Shown: positions 40,101 to 53,000 of the stretch, piece after piece | How positions within the stretch are numbered: the stretch's first letter is position 1 | Layout: every line of letters begins with the position of its first letter | Assembly (NCBI GenBank): GCA_024195265.1 | Contig: JAJLRJ010000009.1 | Location: forward strand, 31,809,274-31,873,273 | Origin: Dendrophyllia cribrosa | Taxonomy: Eukaryota; Cnidaria; Anthozoa; Scleractinia; Dendrophylliidae | Direction: 5' to 3' | Length of the DNA: 64,000 nt | Position numbers and translations under genes: made by a program | Notes under the pieces: model-generated | What the model was told of the DNA's origin: nothing | Databases searched by the model: none | The model's input: the letters and a program-made list of their open reading frames with translations, nothing else

Positions 40101-43100
40101 AATTTCACAATGGAAAGGATCTTTTCGATGAAACCCACAAATTTAGATAAAGAAAGTAAAGCACTATCAAACCATGGAAATTCTTTTTTTACTTCATATG
40201 CACTTTAACTGGTTACCACATTGGACATTGGATCCAAAGGTCAGTGGTTCAAGGCCTCGTCTCTGTATATTGTGTTGTTTCCTTCGACAATAAACTTTAC
40301 TTCACTATGTCTCTCTCCACTCAAGGACAAACATCCCATCCAGGATAGCAGGGAGGAGTAGCAATATTACTAGTTGTTTCATGCTACAGAAACCAGGTTA
40401 AACTACGGCCATGTGGAATGGAAACAAGAGAAAAGCCGAATTCTACACTGTGTCTGAACCTGCCATTGTCATTTCCTTAAGCGTTTGCCACACAACGTTA
40501 CTGATTCTACGGGGTTCAACTTTTGCCCTGCTTAGACCAAATATATACCTAGCATTTTATGACAAAGAAACAAATGAAAACAATCAGAGACCAAAGTTAA
40601 AAACGGTCGTGTAAGACTTACATATTGTAGACAGTTCAAAATCACTTCAAACACCTCAGAGTACTGTATCACACCAAGATGTGATGAGGATTTCGTGTCA
40701 GAATCACTAAAATAAAACAAAACCTAATTATGGTGGAACTCCTTAAAGTGCACCTAAACCCCAATTTTTTTTCTTTTAATCAACTCAATGTACGTTGAAA
40801 AGTCGAGTAGTGAAATATTTCTTGTTTTTAACGTCGCGTTAGTGAGTTATAGAGATTTGAATTTACAAAATGCTAATTAGATGACGTCAAATGCAGACTC
40901 GTTTATTATAAAACTACTTGTTTCCACCTCCAAGTAATATTTTTTTTACTAATCAATTGACTATAAACAGTTTTTATTAGTATTTCTTAAATTTATTATC
41001 CTTAAGCTGTGAACTGCGTATTGTAAATTGAAGTAGAAATAATGGTAAAGTCTGCATTTGACGTCATCTAATTAGCATTTTGTAAATACAAATCTCTATA
41101 ACTCACTAACGCGACGTTAAAAACAATAAATATTTCACTGTTCGACTTTTCAACGTACATTGAGTTGATTAAAGGAAAAAAAATTAGGGTTTAGGTGCAC
41201 TTTAAAACGTACATTCATTTTAATTCCTACTACAAAAATACTGCAGTAGCCTAAATTTTATAGGATTGACAGTGGTCCAGCTCTTTTATTAATACAAAGT
41301 GAAACTATCATTTTAAAGGAGCTCGCGAGATAGAAACTTAAAAGCTAAAGTAATCATTATCTTAAAACAGGCTATCTGTACCCGCAAGTAAAATAAGGGC
41401 TGAACTTTTCGCTGCTTTCCTCTGCAATGGTTTCGCACAAACCAAGTCTTAAACTGGAGTCACATCGCAAATTAAGGAAGCACTCAAAAGCCTGCAAAAT
41501 GAAATACTTTTGATTAAGACAATTCTTGCTGTTACAGTGTCCTTGCTGCGAAGCTTTAACACTATAAATATTTCCGGTATCTAATTTTCGCACAAGTAGT
41601 ATAGCACGCATGTTTTGCTCCTCTTTTTTAGAGAGGAATCTCAGAGTAATGAGGAATACATTAACGTAGGTGACGTTATAAGATGACGCTATTGTCTTTT
41701 TCTCGTCAATAGAATTATGTCAAGCTCTATTTATAGGTTATCAACAGGCTTGTTAACCGGTTTGACAGGATTTTAGTTATTTTTTAGCTTTCATTTGAAT
41801 GGTAACACTTCCACTTTCAAATACAAATACTCAAAAGTAAGAACCACCCTGTACCGCATAATAAACAGTACCACGGAAAAGTGCTGCTCAGTGGCTTTAA
41901 ATTAAATGATGGACACACTTTAATATTTCACCCACAAACTCACAAGTTAGAATCGTATCGCATTAGAATCTAAGAGGCAAAGGGTTGAATATTAACCACT
42001 TTCTTTTTAAAGGAGTTTTTAAGGGGGTTGATTATGGTTTATCGTCTCTTACAAAATTCACTTGATAGTTTTCTCTTAGTGTCCTACAAGCATTTTGTGT
42101 ATGACAATGGTACTTAGTTTAAATTTGGGTTAACTTTGACCAAATCAAAAGGGCTCTTACAGCCATCTCGTGAATATGAAACACCTTATGGTCAATTTTA
42201 GATTTTCTTGATGTTTACAAATAAGCGTATTTAATTTACAAATAAGAAAACATCTTAGCGTGATATTATCTGAAACAAGACATTATGTAATACATTGTCT
42301 AAAACGAGACACTACGTAATACCCTGTAGAGTTTACAAGTTTACAAGTTAACAAGTGACAAGTTAACGAGTAAGGGACATGGAGTGACTAATTTGTATAT
42401 CTGTACCCGTATGCTATATCTCTTTGAACACGCTTCGCGCATTCACGAGATAAAAACCTCAAAATCCCCATGACGTGCTTCCTTTAAAATAAGCTCTTAG
42501 GCAAAACAAATTGTTCATACCAAGTTTCTGATGATGCTGGCAATGTAGGTGCTGTAACCATGGTAATAGTGTGCTTTCATGTGCGACACCAACAGTTCAA
42601 ATATTCGTATAGCATGACCATGAGGCAAACGATACAACTTGAGCTGTTGACAAAACATTCAATCAGGTTCGGAAGATAAATATAAAAATTTTCAAAAGAA
42701 AAAAAAAGGTAAAGAAAGCTATGATGAGTTGATTTTATTTAGATCCAGTGGCGGATCCAGGGGGGGACCAGGAATGAATGGGGGAGGGGAGGAGAGTGAA
42801 AACTTTAGAGACTGATAACATTATTCGAGAGATCTTAGTCGCGGATCTAGGGGAGGTACCCCTCCCCCTTATTTTTGGGAAAATAAGGGGGATCGGGGGG
42901 CATCATCTAGATCCGCCACTGAGATCTCTCGTGTTGTGTTATGGGGCCAGACACTTTGCATTCATAGTGCCTCTCTCTTAACGGGTCTGTTTATAGCTAC
43001 TGAGGAATTGTTAGTCTAAAGCGACAAGCCAGCTAACTTCACAATGATATCACATTCTGGATCAAGCATCAGGTTTGGTACGATAAAATAACTCTTCCTA

Positions 43101-46100
43101 CCTTAAAAACTTCCACCAGTCCGTTGACTGCAGTTTTGACATCCTTTAATTCTTTTTCCTCTTGCAGCAACTACACATGATGAAGGAAAACGCTTGAATT
43201 CCTGATACAACTGTACTCTGTACAAACGATGTGGTTTTAAGGAAACATTCCCGCCGAAATATCGAAATTTATCTTGCCTTACATCCATGTTATATCGTCA
43301 AATGCCACTATATATACAACTAAATTGGATAAAAATATTTTACAGAGCCCAAAAGAACAAGCAGGTAAGGGTTAAAATGCAAGAATACAAGGATGGAAGT
43401 GGATTACAATTTATTAAATTTGATTTCGTGACAGGCGTTCAAGAAGTGTTTTTAGTCGTTATCTTGTCCCCTTAGTTTATATTTCTTTACTTTCATCGCT
43501 TTTGGCGATTTTTCTTCCTATTTTAAGACAATAAAACAAGCTTAAATCAAGCTCCTGGCCTGTTCGGGAATATCCACACTTCACCGCCACATTCATGAAA
43601 ACACGATGTATTGGCCAGGAGATTGTCTCACTAAGTGCAGTTTGTCATCACCTGTTGATGCTGCTCAAGTGGAGCACTTTTGCCTTGCAGTTCCACATGT
43701 CTGCTGATCACCTAAAATAACAAACAGCACACAGCTGTCAACAATTTGTTAAATTTACTTTTAGGGCCCGGACACACGGTGCGCGCAGCAGGAATTTTTG
43801 GGGGTATCACACGATGCAATTCGTTGCGCGCAACGTTGCAAAAGTAGAACTCGAGTCTACTTCTGCAACTGTTGCGCGCAACATTGCAAGAAAAGTTTTA
43901 CAACATATTGGAAAAGCGATATTAGAACAGCGATATTGGAAAAGCGATATTAGAACACGTTAACTCGAACTAAAGTAGTTTTCCAAGCTTTACACTATTC
44001 ACACAGTTATTTGTTTCCCAAAAGGTTCGAGTTGCTGGGATTCATTTAATTCTGAACTGTGATTTGTTTACTGACATTATAACTCGCAAACTGCAATGAA
44101 ACTGTTGGCGTTATGACTGCTGTGATCATGTTACGCTGCCAAATGGTGTGCAGCCAATATCGCAACGTTCCATTTTAATGTTTCGTTTGGGTATCTTTTT
44201 GTAAATGTTTTATTATTCAGTCACAGGCTAAACATGTTCGTCTTCCAAACTGTTTGCGGCTGTGCACAAGTCAATTTGTGTTTACAAGGATACACCCTTA
44301 CACTAAATCAACCCTAATGACAGACAGATATAGCGGTTTTCAACAAAGTATCGAAAAACCAAAACCAAAGTAATAACTTTGACCAATCACAACACGAAGC
44401 AAATACAACGTGTGCGAAAGTCACGATTAGTTTTGGTTTTACTTCTGAATGGTTGAGAAAGTTGCGCGAGATTTTTTAGCTAATCGCAAAGCGTAGCAAT
44501 GCAAAACCAAAGCAATTGCGAAATTACTTTCGACACTCAATTGAAAACCGCTCTAAATACATGACTTCAAGAAACTTACTCTTTCAATAATGTCGAAGAA
44601 ATCCTGACACTTCTGAGAGTCACACATCTGACACAAGTCAATAAGTATCTGCACTGCTACGTTACGAACTGTAACATCTTGATCCTCAGCTATGTGGTTC
44701 AGGTATGGCAACACTGCTGACTCTAGAAGCTCCTCCTAAAAAGGATACCGAGATGAACACTGTCGCTACCAAAATCTAACTTTCACTCGTGTTGTATTGG
44801 CTTAAGGTGTGGATAAGTCTGTGGATAAGGTCCTAGAGTGTGACCATTCAAATGAAAGCCAACGAGCAGTACTTTCCTGTAGTGTGGTGTGGTTTTAACT
44901 TTTGAGTCTGTGGATAAGATCCTAAAGTGTTATCTTCAAATGAAATCTATTGAGCAGTACTTTCCTATGGTGCTGTTTTATTATGCTGTACAAGGTGGTT
45001 CTAACTTTTGAGTCTGTGGATGAAATCCTACAGTGAGACCATTTAAATAAAAGCTATGGAGCAGCCACTTCTGGGAGTAAAAGGTTACAGAAAACTTCAC
45101 GCTTTCGAAAAACAATTAATATAATTATTGTGTCATTTCTAACCAAACAACAAGTATTGTAGAAACGTTGAGTCTGGAGATGGATGGTTTATTGTGGGAA
45201 CGCATCAGATTCGAGTTGAAGAGTTGGGATGTTTAAAGTGCATATGAAGTAAAAAAAGAATTTCCATGGTTTGATAGTGCTTTACTTTCTTTATCTAAAT
45301 TTGTGGGTTTTATCGAAAAGATCCTTCCCATTGTGAAATTATTCGGCTAGAAAGTTTTGAATTTTCCGCCAGAAAGTGTCTCTATCGAGCGCGCGGCCAA
45401 AGCTATTGTATTACAAGGCTGTGACGTAGAAAATACTTCAACTCACGAGTATCATGGCGGCAAAGGAGAAGTCTTCGACCTCGGCGATTTTCTGTCTGTC
45501 TGACAGAGACTCTGTAGAAGACATAATTTCATCACAGTCTGACATTCTTTTGAAGAAATGGAACGAAACACTCTGTGAGCATAAAAAAAAACGAATTTCA
45601 AGTATTTTCTACGTCATCAACACAATGGATATCGACAACTCGTTCTCAGTCTCCGGGACACTGATTTCTGCAAATTGTGCTACTTTGGACGACAAAAAAG
45701 AGGCCTCAATTTTTTTTCTGACAAATTTCTTTTATCATTTCGAAATAAAGACATAATAGCCTCCAAAAAAAGACAAAATAAAAAATTACTTCATATGCAC
45801 TTTAAGTTTGGCCATGCCCTTGTGCTAACTTGTGTACATGTCCTCGGGCAAAACAACCGTTATCAAAGTGGCTTTTCTTCATAGCGTTTGAAAGACTACG
45901 TTTGCCGGAGTATCTGGTGTTTTCAGCTTTTACAAAACTAATTAGTGCACAAATGGCTTGTGGCGAATTACATACCAACTTTGGCAAACACGTTTGGAGG
46001 TAACCTATTGCTTTAAGCAGTGCAAAATCGGAGTTGAATGCCACCCTGCATTAACCCTTTCACAAGCTTCCAGAGTCAATTATTGAGACATGTAGTGTAG

Positions 46101-47059
46101 TTCTAGCTTTTGAGTCTGTGGACAAAATCCTATGGTGTGACCATTCAAAAGAAACCTCTTCGCCAGTTCTTTTGCATGGTACCATTGGTTTTTTAATATT
46201 TTACAAAATGAAATTTGAAAATTTTCTTGAATTTTGATTTTTGGCACTCTTGGAAATAAAGGGTTCAAACTACGAAGCAGAAGTTAAAATCTTACCTCAT
46301 ACCAGTGGCCATATGATGTAAGCAAGGACGACAGAACAGTAAGAACTTTGACTCTCACGCTTGTGCGGATTTCATATCTGCAAGAAAGATCAATGCAAGA
46401 GTTAAGGGACACTGTCCCGACTGACATATCGTGTTTTTATGATTATGGCCAGGAGCTTGCTTTAAGCTTGTGTTAATAGGTGCGGTTACACACACCACGG
46501 TAAATGGCGTTTCCCATGGCAGATCATCCCGCGGTGCATCACACTTGGGTTTAGTCTAGTACCGTGTTAACCAGCGGTTACACGCGATTTGTGATTTGCC
46601 AAGGTAAAAACATGTCACACAATTCAGTGAGTCACTTTTCCTTTGCGATTACGTGTTGATGTCAAACGGAGCATCGTGATTGGCTCTTGTACCTTGGGCA
46701 TCAAAACACTATTGCAGTTTACCACGTTAAATGTCATGGGCGCTTCTTGTGATCTTTTTTATGTATCCATGGATATTGACCACGGGAAGTTTACCTCGGG
46801 AAATGTCGATCACACTCACTAAATGCAGTTTCCCGTGGTGAAAGGGTCATTTACCACGGTAAAAGTGCCCCGTGTAACCGTGTATTATCTTGAAATACGA
46901 AGAAAAAAATCGCTAAAAGTGATGAAAGCAAAGATATACTACCAAAGAGACAAATTAACGGCGAAAAAGTCAAAATTCAACAAGAATAGCAATTTTTATT
47001 TCATGACAGTCAAGAAATCAAATTTGATGAACGGTAATCCACTTCCATCCTTGTAATCT

Positions 47060-47090
<31 letters not shown>

Positions 47091-50000
47091 CTTACAGTTA
47101 TTTAAACACGGTTTAAAAAAAGAAATACATCAGGTAAATAAAATACTAATCTAAACATTACTAAGATTCATTAATCTCTTAAATTGATTGAGTGATTTTG
47201 TTTCCCTAAGAAGTTGGGCAAGGCTGTTCCAGAGAGCTGCACCGTTATAGCTAAAGCTATTTTTCAAATAGTTAGTTTGTGGAAGAGGGACAACTAGTTT
47301 GTTTACTGAGTCCCTTAAAGAATAGCGCGTTCCATTGCGTTTTAGATGATAAGTATTCAGGAACAAGACCATTCAAAGATCTGCACTTAATCGCCAAACT
47401 ATTGCCTCTGTTTTGTTTTATAGAATCGTTTTGTTTAATTTAATATCACGCGTGTTTTCAGAAGCCTATAGAAATTGCCCGAGTCGCGAAGTGACGAGGG
47501 CAATTTCTACAGGTTCTGAAAACACGCGTGATATTGTGTATTTGGTAGCATTTGGTGATATAACATGAAAATAAGGTTAGAAAAATTTTGTATTTCGACG
47601 GGACAACGCTGTCCGCTTTTTAGACAAAGTAGCGTTTTGTTTATTTCATAAAAGTATTTGTCTAAAACCTAAATGCATAATACAGTAGAACACTGTACCT
47701 AAAGTACTTCTCCATGAGATTGTGAAGGTTTGTGAGCCATCCTGCTTGAGATGGATGAACTGTCTGAGCTTTGAATGACACGAGGATAAGAAGAGACCGC
47801 TCCTGCAAACAACGAAAGATCCATAAACACATAAAAATTAATCACAGTACCATAAGTGTCATACGTACCATTACAAATAGGTAATAGGTGATCAGTTGGA
47901 GCGGGGCTGTAGCTGTCCAAACGATGTCTGTGATTGGCGAACGATACAATTGATATATCACTTGAACAATGCTCCTATCCCTAATCCCTATCCCAGCGGG
48001 ACAAATCTATTGTTTTCTTAGCGAATCACAGACATCGTTTGGACAAGTGCAGGATTACCCATCAGTTGAGTGTCGAAAGTAATTTCGTGATTTCTTTTGT
48101 TTTGCATTGCTGTACTTTGTGATTGGCTAACAAATCTCGCGCCACTTTCTTAGCCTCATCATAGGTAAATCCAAAACCATTTGTAACTTGCTCGCACGCG
48201 TTTTCCCGCGCTTGATGCCGGTTACATGTATTTCCTTCGAGTTCTGATTGGTTCATTGGATTGTCTGCATTTGTTGTGATTGGTCAGAGTGATTACTTTG
48301 CTCTTCGTTTTACGAAGGCTCGATTTTCAGCCGTTTGAGGGAGTCTGTTTTTCAGATCCTCCTCCCAACAACAGCTGGATCACTGGTCCGTGACGTCACA
48401 TCCGCTTTTTATGCAAATTAGATTTTGGTCGCCAGTCTGTCACGCGCGAAAATGCAGAGATATCGTTTACCGTTCACAAAGAGCTGTCACTTCTTAGAAA
48501 TTTGGTCAAAAATACAATACGGCAGACTAGTGATCCAGCTGTGGTGTACGCGAAGGAACGCGGACGCACAAAACGGCTGGAAATCGAGCCTAAGATTTAA
48601 CGACACTCAAGCGAAAACTGCGCTATTTAATTATCAGCAGTTTTATTCCATTTTAATCTGACTGAACCCCTCAAGGATGGTTCTTTAGAATGTTGGCAAT
48701 CAGTGAACGTGCATACTTGTCTAGCAACGTGTAAATTGCGCGATGGACTAACAAGCTACTAACGGTTACAGTAAGAAGAACGCGATTCCACTTCTCAGTT
48801 ATGCAACACCTCTACAACTTGCCTGGTAACGATTTTGCATGGTACACTGTGTAATGTCAAAGGCGTCACAACATAGGCAACGTTTTTCTGTCTTCGAGTT
48901 CCTTTTTTCTTTCTTTCCTTTCTTTTTTTCTTTTCCTTTCTTTTCTTTTCTTTTCTTTTGAAAATGTATGTAGTAGCATACGAAACGTCAAGTTTTATAA
49001 AAAATGAATAAGTTCAATATGTTTATCACCGCGGTTTGTGTTCTATTTTTTTTCTTTTCTATTCTATTCTTTTCGGGGCTTTTTAACTTCTAGCTCATAG
49101 CAATGAGTTGGTAGCATACGTACCGGTCGCATACTAGAACTCTTCTCCACTATGGCAAAAAACCTTTCCTCTGGTCCATTAAACTTCCCAGCCTCATAAA
49201 GGTCCTCTATGCTGGTCAATAAAATGTGAACATTTTCTATCAAGGCATTATCACCAGGGGAATATTGCTGTAGAGGAAAATCAGAACAACACTGTTAAAA
49301 ACATTGAAAAAAAAACCTGACGACGCTTAAGGCGATAACAACTGTACATTTTAGAATGATCACATTTTTTTTTTTGACATGCAGGCTTTTGTAGTTTTAC
49401 AAGTAAACCAGCCATTCAAACAACTTGTTGTCTATTGATTCTCTTTGGATGTACAAGGTGGTTCTAACTTTTGAGTCCGTTGATGAAAACAGAAATCCTA
49501 AAGTGTGACCATTCAAATGAAAGCTATAGAGTGTTTTCACTCACGTGGTCTGCAGCTATGCTAATTTATTTGAACAAAACAAAGTGTTTGCATTAGAAAA
49601 GAGTTCAATACCCACAGGATTAGCTTGGGACACCCAATATGGCCGTGCCGTCATGTGAAAACACTCCATTGAGCAGTACCTACCTATGGTACTGTTTATT
49701 ACGCTGTACAAGATGGTTCTAACTTTTGAGTCTGCAAAACGACATACGTACTGAGCAGTACTTTCTGGTGGTATTGATAGTTTTTCAATTATCCGCAAGT
49801 GAACATGTAAGAAAACTGTTCACTTTTGTAATATAGCATCCGAGCATTGTTAATTTGTTCATAGCCCTGCCCTTGACAGGTTGTTGCCAGTGCAGGCTGT
49901 CCAATCTTGATTTGATCTATCATATGTCTGTTCCTCACAATCTTTAGTTTTGGGGAGCAGGGGTGGTGCAGGGGTGGTGCAGGGGTGGTGCAGGGGTGAG

Positions 50001-53000
50001 AGCACTCGCCTCCCACCAATGTGGCCCGGGTTCGATTCCCGGCCCCAGCGTCATATGTGGGTCAAGTTTGTTGTTGGTTCTCGTCCCTGCTCCGAGGGTT
50101 TTTCTCCGGGTACTCCGGTTTTCCTCCCTCCACAAAAACCAACATTTTTAAATTCGATAAGGAAACAGTGAAAGTAAGAGCTACCTCGTGGATTCCACAG
50201 AAATTCCTATTTATTATTTAAATATTTAGTTTATATTGAACATTTTCGCGTGCTAAAAAGCAAGTAACAAAATATTTACAAAACACCTAACGTTTTCGAC
50301 TTAGTACATGTAAGTCATCTTCAGGGTAGATATCCACCCTGAAGATGACTTATTAGGGCTGGTTTCCACTAGCGATGGAAGCGATGGAAGCGGAATTGGA
50401 AACGGAATTGAAAGCGGTGTCAGAATCGAAAGAAAGTTACGACCTAGTGGAAATCAATGCGACGTATGCGTACAGTAAGCGACAGAAGCAGAAGCGGAAT
50501 CGGAAGAAAAAGTAAACCCTCTGATCCTTACGATTCTGATTCCGTCGAGCTTCCGATTCCGATTGCGACTCATTTTTTTTTATTTTCACTACAACGTAAG
50601 GCTCCTAACGCTTCCGACTCCGACTCCGCTTCCAATTACATCCCTAGTGGGAACCAGCCTTTGAATCAAAAATGTTATGTTTTTTTTTTTAATTTTGTTA
50701 CTTAGATTTTTAGCCTTTTAAAATTTTATAATCTTTAGTTTGTTCCTCGCAAAATTTCCTGGAGCATTGTTTATGAATCAAGTTACCTCAATCTGTTGTT
50801 GAAGAGCCTCTGTGATGTCCAACACTGCATCCCAGGCCACTACATGAAGTTCATGTCCATACTTCTTGACCAGTCTTTGAACAGAAAGTGTCACTTCCAA
50901 GGCTACTAAACTGTGATGGCAAGAAAGAGCCTGGCAAGAGAACATAAATAATAAGACTGGACTATTTAACTACCAGTGTCATTTAATTGAATCGAGCAGT
51001 CAGTTTGTAGTAAGTCTAATGCTTTTATCTGTGAACTAAATCTTTTAAAGTGTGGCAATAGCCCTTAAGCATATTTACGTCACACGAGCCAATTTTACCC
51101 CCTAAGCCTCGCTTTCAAAGTGTAAGCCAGTGACATTCTCATCAATGTATTCTCAAAGGAGCAAAGCTGAAAATAATTCCACTTAAAAAACAATGTGAAG
51201 TTGTCAAAGGTTTGCAAGGAATTTCGTACAAACGAGGCTTGGCGGTGAATTTTGAGATGGTGACATAATATGCATAAGGCCTATTCAAATGATAGTAAGC
51301 TTCAAATCTTCTCAAATCATTGCCTCAGAAAAATCCTAAACATTCGCTGGCAGAGCAGAGTGCGAAATGAAGACCTCTGGAAGAGATCCAATAGATGTGG
51401 CGTTAAAGAAAAAAAGATGGAGTTGGAATTGGATAAGGCACACCCTCAGGACGAAAACGGAGTGGAAACAGCAGGATACAAGACCGAGGTGAATGCCTAA
51501 ATAGTCATGGAGAAGACCTATTGAAGATAAAATAAACATTGTAGGCTATAACCGGGTCCGATGGAGATACGTGTCTTGTTTATGGCCTACTGTATGCTCC
51601 GTGAAGAGTTAAGGGCCTAAGTAAGTAATTCAAGTGATAGGTAATGTGCATACATTTTCTGCGAGGTTGATTGTTTTTCAGTTAGATAGACAGACAGTTC
51701 TTTACAAGTTGGAATTTTTGAGACCTAATGTGCTTTGTGTTCTTTGGTACCTATTGGTGAAATAACTGAAAAAACAATATACACTCGATGTGGCAACCGC
51801 TCTCTACTTTTACAGAGCCAATTCTTTTATATTTTCCTTTCTATCCATGCATGCAGAAAATATAGCATTTTTTGACTCGTCATTCAATATTTCCCCTTGC
51901 AGGAATAATGTTTGAGCTAACAGGACATCAACCTGGGTTGCTAGTTGACCAAGTTTATTCCACCATGTTGTTCTTTCTTTTTTGGTCCACAACTCTTGTA
52001 CTTTTAATTAGTACTACTCTCACCACAACTGAGTGATGCTTTGTTCAAACACCTGAAACATCTCGATCTTTACACTATTACAACCACTGATAAAGTATAG
52101 CTGTTTCATTGGCTAAGAAAACTCTATACTGCAACTGCCACAGATTGTTGCTGCATTTCAGAAACTCACTTCTAACATGGAAGGCAAAACAGTTGAACTG
52201 GAGTATTTCAGAGTCGGCACCCTCTGTGAGCCCCACAAACACATTCCAATGAAGAACACGGAGCCTCGTAGCAACATCACATCTGAGCCATTGTCACTGC
52301 ATTGGTAAAAAAAATGCTGTTTATGCCTGCTTTTCATAATTATGTAGGGAAAATCCCAGATGATCAGGGATTTTGCTGTTCCCGACCATCCCAGATTTTG
52401 CCGATCATTGCAGAAATCGGGGACGCGCCGGGAAAATAGAAACACTCTCGATTTTCCCAGGAAAATCGGCAAAATCTGGGACTGTGGGAAAAAATTAAAA
52501 TTCCTAATCGTCTGGAATTTTCCCAACATACAGTATGAAAACCAAGCTTTAAATAAGATGAAGTGTGAGCATGACATGAAGCCGGAGTCATTAACATGAG
52601 TTATCGTTTCCATTGCATGAAAACGTAGCCTTTGAGGTAGGACTTGCACTGACACATATATAATATGTATGAAATCATCAATTTGAACCGCAAATATAGA
52701 ACTAAATGAGAATGAACAATGCAGTTGTGGATGGAATGTTTTGTTTGGCTGTCACGATGAAACCTTAATTCGGTTAAGGTGGTTTCAAGGTAAATTATAA
52801 ACGACAAGTGTGACCATTTTCTATTTTATTTCACTTTGATGGTACATACCATACCATCTTAAGTTTATGATTTTCCAATATTCTAAAAATAAAAAACATG
52901 ACTTGTATGCTCATCACTGAAAGGAGTAGTTTTGAGGCCGGGCCGAGCTGATATTCCGACATCAGACATTGCACCCAGGGCGCCTCAATACTGATTTTAC

